Below are positions 14,629 through 19,516 of a stretch of DNA of 21,039 bases, piece after piece; positions within the stretch are counted from its first letter, which is position 1, and each line of letters opens with the position of its first letter. The notes beneath the pieces were generated by a model. The model ran no database searches, had not been told where the DNA came from, and saw nothing but the letters and a program-made list of their open reading frames with translations. The translations under genes were made by a program, and so were the position numbers. Source of the stretch: a virus; IMG/VR virus record IMGVR_UViG_3300037493_001627, positions 1-21,039 of that record; one strand, 5' to 3'.

Positions 14629-14930
14629 TGTTTCTACCCATAGAATTTCATGACTCAGAAGGCCCATACTTTGAACATCTAAATGTTACTCACATAACAA
14701 GAATTTCTTTTATTAATCCAAGAAATCCTGATGCAGGGGCTAGAATTCATCTAAGAACAGGTGATGTTCTATCTACCAAGATGCCATTTGATCAACTATC
14801 CCAAGCTATTGATGAAGCCTGGGAGTCTGCTGCTTGTCTTGTACTTAGTACGTTACTTTCTGAAAAAGCTAAACTTGTTCCTGGTAACCGACACTCTGAA
14901 GAAAACTCTGAACTTCAAGAAGAGTATTAA
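14628..14930 (+). CDS. Hypothetical protein (100 aa) coupled to the phosphoesterase
   Basis: It begins with MFLPIEFHDSEG and has a beta-rich body (FEHLNVTHITRISFINP; ARIHLRTGDVLSTKMPFDQL) that resembles small barrel-like phage proteins with an IHLxTGxVL strand, then a helix (QAIDEAWESAACLVLSTL) and a polar tail. No catalytic motif seen. It is translationally coupled to the phosphoesterase by TAATG. Its last 62 bp overlap the convergent 85-aa gene, which means the polar tail (NRHSEENSELQEEY) is probably read-on sequence rather than folded domain. Confidence 0.7.
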   Translation: MFLPIEFHDSEGPYFEHLNVTHITRISFINPRNPDAGARIHLRTGDVLSTKMPFDQLSQAIDEAWESAACLVLSTLLSEKAKLVPGNRHSEENSELQEEY

Positions 14931-15126
14931 GCTTAAAATGATCTGGCCAATCTAAATTGATAACAAACCAATTATCATCTTCTACTCTATCACTGTCTAC
15001 TGAACATAGTGTTAGATTTTCAAATATGTCAAGAGTATAATAATAATAATCATATCCATTTTGACTTTGTAAGTCCTTGATTTCTATTTTGTTAAAGCCA
15101 AAATCTGTTAATTCATTTTCCGTCAT
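14869..15126 (-). CDS. Hypothetical acidic protein (85 aa)
   Basis: The protein reads MTENELTDFGFNKIEI, then a tyrosine run (YDYYYYTL) and acidic beta-like segments with DDNWFVINLDWPDHFK, ending in a helix (LLEVQSFLQSVGY). This pattern, a DYYYY strand followed by a WFV strand and a C-terminal EVxxFL helix, is one I have the impression of seeing in small Bacteroidota phage or chromosomal proteins, with no known function. Its ATG overlaps the 55-aa gene upstream by 14 bp, and its C-terminal 62 bp overlap the convergent 100-aa gene. Confidence 0.65.
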   Translation of the reverse strand: MTENELTDFGFNKIEIKDLQSQNGYDYYYYTLDIFENLTLCSVDSDRVEDDNWFVINLDWPDHFKLNTLLEVQSFLQSVGYQEQV

Positions 15127-15280
15127 TTGTTAATTGTTTAGCAATCTGTTTAGCTAAGTAAGCACTGCATTTATATTTTGCTTTTACATATTCTTCAACT
15201 GCTTTTGGAATCATTATGCTAATGTCCTTATTCTTCAGTTTCATTTCTTGAATGATATGTTCTTTTATTGCATTTGCCAT
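15113..15280 (-). CDS. Small basic protein (55 aa), too short for routine gene calls
   Basis: The frame begins MANAIKEHIIQEM and continues with MIPKAVEEYVKAKYKCSAYL, ending in a basic helix. It fills the gap between the 137-aa gene and the 85-aa gene exactly: its ATG overlaps the upstream stop as TAATG and its stop overlaps the next start by 14 bp. The composition (lysine-rich, amphipathic helices, no membrane segment) fits a small soluble protein, possibly nucleic-acid or protein binding. Function unknown. Confidence 0.6.
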   Translation of the reverse strand: MANAIKEHIIQEMKLKNKDISIMIPKAVEEYVKAKYKCSAYLAKQIAKQLTNDGK

Positions 15281-15693
15281 TACTTAGCTGCCATTGTTTG
15301 CATGAATATTTCATGATTGAGCACTTCATGTGCATAGTTTTTAGCAATACTCCAGTATGCTGCATTTACTTTACTATACTCACCATGTTCTTGTAATCTT
15401 AGGTCTCTAAAGTTCTTAATTGATAAAGTAACCATATGAAGATTGTCTTTGTCTTCTGACTCAAGCATCCTAATCATGTTCTTTATCTCAGTGTCATTTA
15501 TATAACCCATTCTCTTTAGCAACTGTAGTTCTGCCATATATACAAATGGCCGGAACATACCCGCTTTACTACCCTTATGGTACATATACCATAGATAATG
15601 TAGATTCTGATCTACACCATCTGTAATGTTATAATGCTCTTCTGCAATCTTAGCAGAGATTTCCTCCATTTCTTTTCTAATATCTATTTCCAT
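15280..15693 (-). CDS. Helical protein (137 aa) with the S-x-D-x-[DE]-N motif, coupled to the radical SAM gene
   Basis: The start is placed at the ATG at 15693, one base after the stop of the radical SAM gene. A longer open frame reaches 15900 but its extra 69 residues lie wholly over the conserved C-terminus of the radical SAM gene and are a shadow. The protein begins MEIDIRKEMEEIS, is predicted almost entirely helical, and at residues 76-85 carries MLESEDKDNL followed by an asparagine ten residues after the motif Asn. This is the third copy of the pattern found in the proteins at 2048-3376 and 5750-6160, here in the C-terminal half. No enzymatic motif. A protein-protein interaction role is inferred. 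Confidence 0.75.
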   Translation of the reverse strand: MEIDIRKEMEEISAKIAEEHYNITDGVDQNLHYLWYMYHKGSKAGMFRPFVYMAELQLLKRMGYINDTEIKNMIRMLESEDKDNLHMVTLSIKNFRDLRLQEHGEYSKVNAAYWSIAKNYAHEVLNHEIFMQTMAAK

Positions 15694-15694
15694 C

Positions 15695-16564
15695 TTAAAA
15701 TATGTACCTAATTGTATTCCACGGAAGTATTCTATTATGTAAATCTGTGAACTGTTGTATGTAATCGGCCTTCCTTCTATGCTCATATCTGACATTGCTG
15801 CCACCATATTGAGAAATCTTGGCTTCTTGTATCTTGGGTGTCCAAAGAAATTCTTCACCCATGAGTTTGTGTTCCACATTGTACCAGTGTTTTGCTTCAT
15901 TATGTGTTAAAAAGATTATCTCAGCTTTAACTGAAGTATTATTCCAACGACCTACTTCTGCCATACTTCTAATAGTATTAAACAATCCCTCATAATGTTG
16001 TAACCAGTTATCATGAACAATAACAGGACTGAAGTTTAAATGAACTTCATAACCAGCATCTCTAAAATAACGTACAGCACGGAGTCTATCATATATACCT
16101 GCAGTATTTGGCTCTAGTATTTTCTGCAACTCCATTGGCATCATACTAAATCTAATTCTGATTTTACCCTCAGGATTAAATTCAAATAGATCTTCATTTA
16201 CACATTTAGTAGCAAATGAACCCATAGCAAGTGGATGATCTCTAAAGAACTTAAAGATGGTCTTCCAATCATGATACTTAGCATGTAAAGCAAAGTCCTC
16301 ATTACAAGAGATATCATATGTAATGTACTCTCCTGTTTGATTGGGTTTGTCCACAGTAGCAAAGAATGCATGTGAATTTATTTCTGTCAGGATGTCCATG
16401 GTATTTGTTGCCACAGTTAATCCTTCCGGTTTATGTCTCTTCATATAACAGTAAGAACAGTTATACAAACAACCATGACCAAAAGAAGGAGCAATAAAAT
16501 CAGTGCTCCTCCCACTTGGTCTAATAATCATACTTTTTCTTACAACCTCTTCTACAACACTCAT
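15695..16564 (-). CDS. Radical SAM protein of the spore photoproduct lyase (SPL) family
   Basis: A 289-residue protein. FGHGCLYNCSYCYMKRH (28-44) holds the radical SAM CxxxCxxC cluster motif (C32, C36, C39) that binds [4Fe-4S]. The body follows the SPL pattern: SFATKC (118-123 region), IRIRFSMMPMELQ, RLRAVRYFRDAGYEVHLNFSP with the barrel strand, and a C-terminal segment LWTPKIQEAK then YGGSNVRYEH matching the end of SPL proteins. C87 (YDISCNEDF) lies 48 residues after the last cluster cysteine, close to the 43-44 residue spacing of the hydrogen-donor cysteine in SplB. SPL directly reverses the thymine dimer spore photoproduct; a phage homologue may repair UV damage or modify another substrate. 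The 46 bp upstream hold no gene. Confidence 0.85.
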   Translation of the reverse strand: MSVVEEVVRKSMIIRPSGRSTDFIAPSFGHGCLYNCSYCYMKRHKPEGLTVATNTMDILTEINSHAFFATVDKPNQTGEYITYDISCNEDFALHAKYHDWKTIFKFFRDHPLAMGSFATKCVNEDLFEFNPEGKIRIRFSMMPMELQKILEPNTAGIYDRLRAVRYFRDAGYEVHLNFSPVIVHDNWLQHYEGLFNTIRSMAEVGRWNNTSVKAEIIFLTHNEAKHWYNVEHKLMGEEFLWTPKIQEAKISQYGGSNVRYEHRRKADYIQQFTDLHNRILPWNTIRYIF

Positions 16565-16610
16565 AATTTCTTAATCCGCTGCACTTTTCCTAACACTTCT
16601 GTAGAAAAGA

Positions 16611-16787
16611 TTATTTTAGGAAATTGATGTATGACTGAGCTGCTCTCCTAGTGTCATAACCTATATCAAATCCTGCATTATTTTTAACAGTCTTCCAAAA
16701 GAACCAAAGAGTTCTTTTCTTTACTACATACTTTGTAGTATAACCATTTTGTACTTCTACAATCTTGTAGTCTTTCTTTTTATTCAT
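16611..16787 (-). CDS. Small basic protein (58 aa)
   Basis: The start at 16787 (MNKKKDYKIVEV) forms a TAATG overlap with the upstream stop and is preferred to a Met seven codons earlier. The protein has strands KIVEVQNG and KYVVKKRTLWFFW, then GYDTRRAAQSYINFLK. The aromatic LWFFWKTV segment followed by a RAAQ helix resembles small phage proteins of unknown role with one beta-sheet and one helix. No membrane segment of sufficient length. It ends the small-gene run before the radical SAM gene. Confidence 0.65.
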   Translation of the reverse strand: MNKKKDYKIVEVQNGYTTKYVVKKRTLWFFWKTVKNNAGFDIGYDTRRAAQSYINFLK

Positions 16788-17023
16788 TAGTCTAAATTTA
16801 AGTTCCATTCTTCTAATAATCTTCTTAATTCTTCTCTAACTTTTTCAGCTGCCTCAACTTCTTCTGTAGTAGCTTCTCGGTTACCAAAGTATCCATACTT
16901 AGTTATCTTTCTCATTTCTTGATCAAGATCCCAAACAATACCTCTCCACTTGTAACCATCAAGTGCCATTCTGGCTTCATCTTTTTCTTCATCAGAGTTA
17001 AACTCTAGTATTATCTTTCCCAT
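16787..17023 (-). CDS. Small conserved-type phage protein (78 aa)
   Basis: The sequence opens MGKIILEFNSDEEKDEARMAL and continues GYKWRGIVWDLDQEMRKITKYG, then a long charged helix (VEAAEKVREELRRLLEEW). The I-L-E-F strand, the helix with DGYKW and the WDLDQ-x-x-R strand-helix unit form a pattern I have the impression of seeing in many small phage proteins, whose function is unknown. Charged and soluble. It overlaps the 60-aa gene by 26 bp and the 58-aa gene by one base. Confidence 0.75.
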   Translation of the reverse strand: MGKIILEFNSDEEKDEARMALDGYKWRGIVWDLDQEMRKITKYGYFGNREATTEEVEAAEKVREELRRLLEEWNLNLD

Positions 17024-17180
17024 CTTTTACATTTTTCCAATAATAATCACATGACTTAGTCTCCTCATCATACTCAAAGTTAGCATAAGTCTGCATAAAT
17101 TCACTTGGTATAGCATTATATCTATAACAAGTTTCTTTAAGTGGACACTCTTCATTAACACACATACTAATATCTGGCAT
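16998..17180 (-). CDS. Small cysteine-containing protein (60 aa)
   Basis: MPDISMCVNEECPLKETCYR begins the protein, with C7, C12 and C18 close together and C44 in KSCDYYW. Four cysteines of this spacing may bind zinc or an iron-sulfur site. Small proteins starting MPDIxMC and containing CPLKxxCYR occur in phages and Bacteroidota, with no assigned role that I know. It starts two bases after the 29-aa microprotein stop and its end overlaps the 78-aa gene by 26 bp. Confidence 0.7.
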   Translation of the reverse strand: MPDISMCVNEECPLKETCYRYNAIPSEFMQTYANFEYDEETKSCDYYWKNVKDGKDNTRV

Positions 17181-17182
17181 GA

Positions 17183-17272
17183 CTATAATATTACATTAAA
17201 CAATATGTGACCAAAGCCAATTCCGGCTAAAAAGTAAACAAGATTGTTTACCCATCTAGGATAATTTTCCAT
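17183..17272 (-). CDS. Single-span membrane microprotein (29 aa)
   Basis: The frame MENYPRWVNN then LVYFLAGIGFGHILFNVIL ends at a TAG stop. One transmembrane helix covers most of the chain with a short polar N-terminus. It fits the gap with only 1 bp after the upstream stop (17274) and 2 bp before the next ATG (17180), so the reading frame is probably real although very short. Confidence 0.5.
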   Translation of the reverse strand: MENYPRWVNNLVYFLAGIGFGHILFNVIL

Positions 17273-17273
17273 C

Positions 17274-17519
17274 TTACAAAATATTAAAAATTACTTGAAT
17301 AGTAGCTACAATAATACATATAATAATACCAATAAGCAAAAGCATTGTACTAATACCTGCTACTTCCTCTCTACGGTGTTCTTTATTTAGATAAATGCTA
17401 CCCTTGTTTTTTAAAGTACCTTTTGCTTTAGCCTTTTCATACTTTTCAACCTGTGGTTTTACTACAGTATCTAAAATATGTTGTGCTTTTCTATTAAATT
17501 CTTCCTGATCTATCTTCAT
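17274..17519 (-). CDS. Tail-anchored membrane protein (81 aa)
   Basis: The first 50 residues are charged and helical (MKIDQEEFNRKAQHILDTVV, then a lysine-rich stretch KYEKAKAKGTLKNKG). The last 30 residues are a strongly hydrophobic span (ISTMLLLIGIIICIIVATIQ) with almost nothing after it, so the protein is probably anchored by its C-terminus with the basic domain in the cytoplasm. The ATG at 17519 is directly preceded by the repeated leader (copy 1). No family recognised. Confidence 0.7.
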   Translation of the reverse strand: MKIDQEEFNRKAQHILDTVVKPQVEKYEKAKAKGTLKNKGSIYLNKEHRREEVAGISTMLLLIGIIICIIVATIQVIFNIL

Positions 17520-17539
17520 CTTATTCTGATTTAAAGGTT
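17517..17539 (-). repeat. Repeated start-codon leader, copy 1
   Basis: The minus strand reads TTTAAATCAGAATAAG directly before the ATG at 17519. The 23-bp unit (17517-17539, ATG included) is identical to copy 2 at 17861-17883. Confidence 0.75.
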
Positions 17540-17675
17540 AAAACCATTTTTTACTACACTTACTGCATTCATACACTTGACTGCCATGAACTTCATCAAC
17601 AGATTCCGTTGTGCTTTTGCAGTTAGGACATTTTTGTTTAAACAAGTCCCCTACTATCTTAAATAGTTTTTTCAT
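17538..17675 (-). CDS. Zinc-ribbon microprotein (45 aa)
   Basis: The frame MKKLFKIVGDLFKQKCPNCK contains CPNC (residues 16-19) and, near the end, ECSKCSKKWF with C-x-x-C, the classic four-cysteine zinc ribbon. An amphipathic N-terminal helix precedes it. The ATG overlaps the upstream stop as ATGA, and the stop lies 18 bp before the next start. Zinc ribbons this small often bind nucleic acid or RNA polymerase, so a host-takeover role is possible but unproven. Confidence 0.65.
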   Translation of the reverse strand: MKKLFKIVGDLFKQKCPNCKSTTESVDEVHGSQVYECSKCSKKWF

Positions 17676-17863
17676 TTGTCTATTATTTTAACATCAACAT
17701 CTACTTTATTACCTTCGCTTAATATTTGAGCTAAGTCATCAACAAGGTCTTGGATTAATTTCCAATCACTAAATGATATTTTATCAAGTGTTTGAGTTTC
17801 AAAATACTGCTCATAGTAAGTAGTACCTTCTCCAAGTCTTACAAATTCGCTTTGTGTTTTCAT
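17672..17863 (-). CDS. Hypothetical small acidic protein (63 aa)
   Basis: The start at 17863 (MKTQSEFVRLGEG) lies directly after repeated leader copy 2; a longer frame from 17899 would translate that leader and is less likely. The protein is acidic, with two helices (SFSDWKLIQDLVDDLAQILS) and a C-terminal strand DVDVKIIDK. No motif recognised. It is joined to the zinc-ribbon gene by an ATGA overlap and follows the 79-aa gene with one base between. Confidence 0.65.
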   Translation of the reverse strand: MKTQSEFVRLGEGTTYYEQYFETQTLDKISFSDWKLIQDLVDDLAQILSEGNKVDVDVKIIDK

Positions 17864-17883
17864 CTTATTCTGATTTAAAGGTT
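17861..17883 (-). repeat. Repeated start-codon leader, copy 2
   Basis: The same 23-bp unit as at 17517-17539, placed identically before the ATG at 17863. Here it also encodes the last residues (FKSE and stop) of the upstream gene. Confidence 0.75.
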
Positions 17884-18104
17884 TCGTTGTAGTAATCAAT
17901 GTTACTTATAGATTTTCCATTTATTGTTGCATCTATACCACTTTGTCTTGCATTAATAATCTGCTCCTTCTCCATTTCTTTGGCTTGTCCTTCTAATTCT
18001 GTTAATATATGTGTAGGTATCTCAATAACATAATTTATTTCGTATTTAGGACACGTATCACCATACTTTTTTAATTCACTTATTAAAAATTCTACTGCTG
18101 TCAT
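17865..18104 (-). CDS. Conserved-type small protein (79 aa)
   Basis: The start at 18104 (MTAVEFLISELKKYG) follows repeated leader copy 3; the frame is open to 18122 but that part is the leader. The protein has a helix (TAVEFLISELKKYG), a loop with PKYEINYVIEIPTHIL, then a long helix (QAKEMEKEQIINARQSG) and a C-terminus ISNIDYYNETFKSE. An N-terminal TAVEFL helix, an AKxMEKEQI helix and a YYNETF end form a layout I have the impression of seeing in many Bacteroidota phage and prophage proteins of unknown role. Only one base separates its stop from the next ATG. Confidence 0.75.
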   Translation of the reverse strand: MTAVEFLISELKKYGDTCPKYEINYVIEIPTHILTELEGQAKEMEKEQIINARQSGIDATINGKSISNIDYYNETFKSE

Positions 18105-18118
18105 CTTATTCTGATTTA
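18102..18118 (-). repeat. Repeated start-codon leader, copy 3 (shorter)
   Basis: The minus strand reads TAAATCAGAATAAG then the ATG at 18104. It matches copies 1 and 2 over 17 bp and then diverges. Confidence 0.7.
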
Positions 18119-18135
18119 TCATTTCTATTTAATAT

Positions 18136-18156
18136 AAGGGGCAACTTTTACCCCTT
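18136..18156 (-). terminator. AAGGGG/CCCCTT hairpin
   Basis: Arms AAGGGG and CCCCTT form a 6-bp stem with a 9-nt loop in the 98-bp gap between 18104 and 18203. On the minus strand it is followed by ATATTAAAT, a weak U tract. It probably ends or attenuates the membrane-gene transcript and resembles the hairpins at 3390 and 8339. Confidence 0.5.
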
Positions 18157-18171
18157 TTCCTTTACAGGAAT

Positions 18172-18187
18172 GTTACTAAATAGTAAC
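18172..18187. repeat. Inverted repeat GTTACTA-AA-TAGTAAC
   Basis: A perfect 7-bp inverted repeat with a 2-bp centre, 15 bp after the stop of the 67-aa gene (reading the minus strand). The centre is too tight for a good hairpin, so a repressor operator is a possibility. Confidence 0.4.
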
Positions 18188-18202
18188 TTACCATATAGTA
18201 AG

Positions 18203-18406
18203 CTATTTATCTTCAATATCAAAGTAACCAATAATTACTCCGGCACCTGTAAATGTACCTACAGTATAAACTGCTTCTGCTTTACCAACAGGTTCCCAGT
18301 TACATGTACACATCTTGTATATGCATCTTACTTCTCCAAAAATGGCTAATCCCCATAATATAATTGGTAGTAATGTTATTAGAACTACTCCTGCTTTATT
18401 TTTCAT
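18203..18406 (-). CDS. Two-span membrane protein (67 aa)
   Basis: With the Met at 18406 as start (MKNKAGVVLITLLPIILWGL) the protein has one clear transmembrane helix at residues 5-23 and a second hydrophobic, glycine-rich stretch near the C-terminus (VYTVGTFTGAGVIIGYF). Between them lies a cysteine-containing loop (CIYKMCTCNWEP; three cysteines). The start seven codons upstream (18427) would increase overlap with the preceding gene to 32 bp. Function unknown. Confidence 0.65.
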   Translation of the reverse strand: MKNKAGVVLITLLPIILWGLAIFGEVRCIYKMCTCNWEPVGKAEAVYTVGTFTGAGVIIGYFDIEDK

Positions 18407-18590
18407 TTCTTGTTTCTTTATAATCAATAATAAATCCTACTGCCACAATTATATTCATACCCAAGGACATGAGTACTTCATGTATGTCTTGATAGACATT
18501 CACACTTAAGTGTACATGACCCACCATCCAAAATGGTATGGACAAGTTTTGGCTTATCCATACCAATGTGTATTTAATAAAGTGCTTCAT
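18396..18590 (-). CDS. Small membrane protein (64 aa) with a stable hairpin in its coding region
   Basis: The protein MKHFIKYTLVWISQNLSIPF contains an aromatic, membrane-leaning N-terminal half (also FWMVGHVHLSVNVYQ) and a C-terminal transmembrane helix (VLMSLGMNIIVAVGFIIDY). Three histidines occur in the middle. The pattern feels conserved among small phage membrane proteins, but no function is known. The gene overlaps its neighbours by 17 and 11 bp. Bases 18565-18534 of its message can fold into a 13-bp stem shortly after the start codon, which may limit translation. Confidence 0.65.
   Translation of the reverse strand: MKHFIKYTLVWISQNLSIPFWMVGHVHLSVNVYQDIHEVLMSLGMNIIVAVGFIIDYKETRNEK
18534..18565 (-). 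other. Strong RNA hairpin inside the 64-aa gene
   Basis: On the minus strand, TGGTATGGATAAG (18565-18553) pairs with CTTGTCCATACCA (18546-18534) around a CCAAAA loop: 13 base pairs, one of them a U-G wobble. It begins about 25 nt after the ATG at 18590. It could be a translational regulator, a processing site or a protein-binding operator. Confidence 0.6.
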
Positions 18591-19056
18591 CAGTTAAGGT
18601 AATTAAACTCTTACATTTTAATAAGTCTTCTGCAAGTTGAATTGCTAAAGCTTTATCAATTAAAGAAGTTACTCCTTGATTAGATTTTAACCAAATATAA
18701 TCTGAACCTTTGTGATTATGTTCCGGCACTGAGCATATTGTAGTAAAAGAATAACCATTAAAGTTTTCTGTACTACCAGTATAATTAATCTCATTACCTT
18801 TTTTAGTAAGTAATTCACAAAATTTTATTAGATCATCTTCAGTTAAGATTTGAATCTGTTTAATATTTAAACTATCATTGGAAGTATCAAAAAATGGAAG
18901 AACAATATAAACTGCAGATCTTTCTGCATCTTCATACTTTCTTAACTCCCAATTAAGTCCAAATCCACTTTCTCCAGTTTTAATAACTGAAATTTTTTGT
19001 GCATATAAAAATGCATTAAATAAAATAATAACAAGTAAACTGCTAATTTTCATCAT
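18574..19056 (-). CDS. Exported protein with signal peptide (160 aa)
   Basis: The N-terminus (MMKISSLLVIILFNAFLYAQ) is a standard Sec signal peptide with positive n-region, hydrophobic core and an A-x/AQ cleavage site typical of Bacteroidota exported proteins. The mature part is beta-rich at first (ISVIKTGESGFGLNWELRKY) with helices later (DDLIKFCELLTKKG; IDKALAIQLAEDLLKC). No cysteine stands at the cleavage site, so it is not a lipoprotein. Family not recognised. It is joined to the 68-aa membrane gene by an ATGA overlap. An exported phage protein in an early-type block could act on the envelope, for example in superinfection exclusion; this is inference. Confidence 0.7.
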   Translation of the reverse strand: MMKISSLLVIILFNAFLYAQKISVIKTGESGFGLNWELRKYEDAERSAVYIVLPFFDTSNDSLNIKQIQILTEDDLIKFCELLTKKGNEINYTGSTENFNGYSFTTICSVPEHNHKGSDYIWLKSNQGVTSLIDKALAIQLAEDLLKCKSLITLTDEALY

Positions 19057-19259
19057 TTTGTATTATATAAATGATTATAATAACCTGCTGCTCTAGAATT
19101 AAATTTTTTATTAGTCCAGTCAGTAGTTTTAATATATACATTAACTTCCTTTACTTTTTTATAGACAGGTTTAGTTAATCCAATTACAAACATGCCTATA
19201 ATCATACCTATACAAAGTATAACTATGTTATTTAAACTTTTGCTAGTCACCTTCTTCAT
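19053..19259 (-). CDS. Single-span membrane protein (68 aa)
   Basis: A basic N-terminus (MKKVTSKSLNN) precedes one transmembrane helix (IVILCIGMIIGMFVIGL, residues 12-28), then a basic, aromatic C-terminal part (KPVYKKVKEVNVYIK and WTNKKFNSRAAGYYNHLY). The layout suggests an inner-membrane anchor with the larger C-terminal part outside. Both ends are ATGA-type overlaps with its neighbours, so it is part of a tightly coupled translation unit. Function unknown. Confidence 0.7.
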   Translation of the reverse strand: MKKVTSKSLNNIVILCIGMIIGMFVIGLTKPVYKKVKEVNVYIKTTDWTNKKFNSRAAGYYNHLYNTK

Positions 19260-19516
19260 TGTTTATCCTTTGTGATCCTTCTGATTTTACCCGCATAGAG
19301 TTCTTTTTCCCAGTACTCTCTGATTTGTGCAGCTTTTGTAATCTCTCTTGAATTCTCTTGTTTGACTCTGAATAATCTAACTTTCTCTTGTTCTCTTTCA
19401 TACTCTTCCCAATTGTAAATTTCTATTTCTTTCATTCTTGCCATATCGGCAAGAGTCATTTCTTCTGGTAGTTTACCATCATTTTCATATACAATGCGCT
19501 CATATAATTCTTTCAT
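19256..19516 (-). CDS. Charged helical protein (86 aa)
   Basis: The start at 19516 (MKELYERIVYENDGKLPEEM) overlaps the upstream stop as ATGA and is preferred to the Met at 19525. The protein is rich in E, K and R, with long amphipathic helices (IYNWEEYEREQEKVRLFRVK; AAQIREYWEKELYAG) that could form a coiled coil. No enzyme motif. Function unknown. Confidence 0.7.
   Translation of the reverse strand: MKELYERIVYENDGKLPEEMTLADMARMKEIEIYNWEEYEREQEKVRLFRVKQENSREITKAAQIREYWEKELYAGKIRRITKDKQ

Noticed and set aside
14761-14955. Second plus-strand frame over the 100-aa gene
   Set aside because: Internal frame without a leader; the 100-aa frame is coupled by TAATG to the phosphoesterase and fits better.
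15694-15900. N-terminal extension of the 137-aa gene to 15900
   Set aside because: It lies entirely over the conserved C-terminus of the radical SAM gene in another frame; the start at 15693 sits one base after that gene's stop.
16433-16627. Plus-strand frame opposite the radical SAM gene start
   Set aside because: Covers the CxxxCxxC region of a clear minus-strand enzyme; shadow.
18315-18509. Plus-strand frame opposite the small membrane genes
   Set aside because: Antisense shadow; both minus-strand frames there show hydrophobic segments and overlaps typical of real genes.
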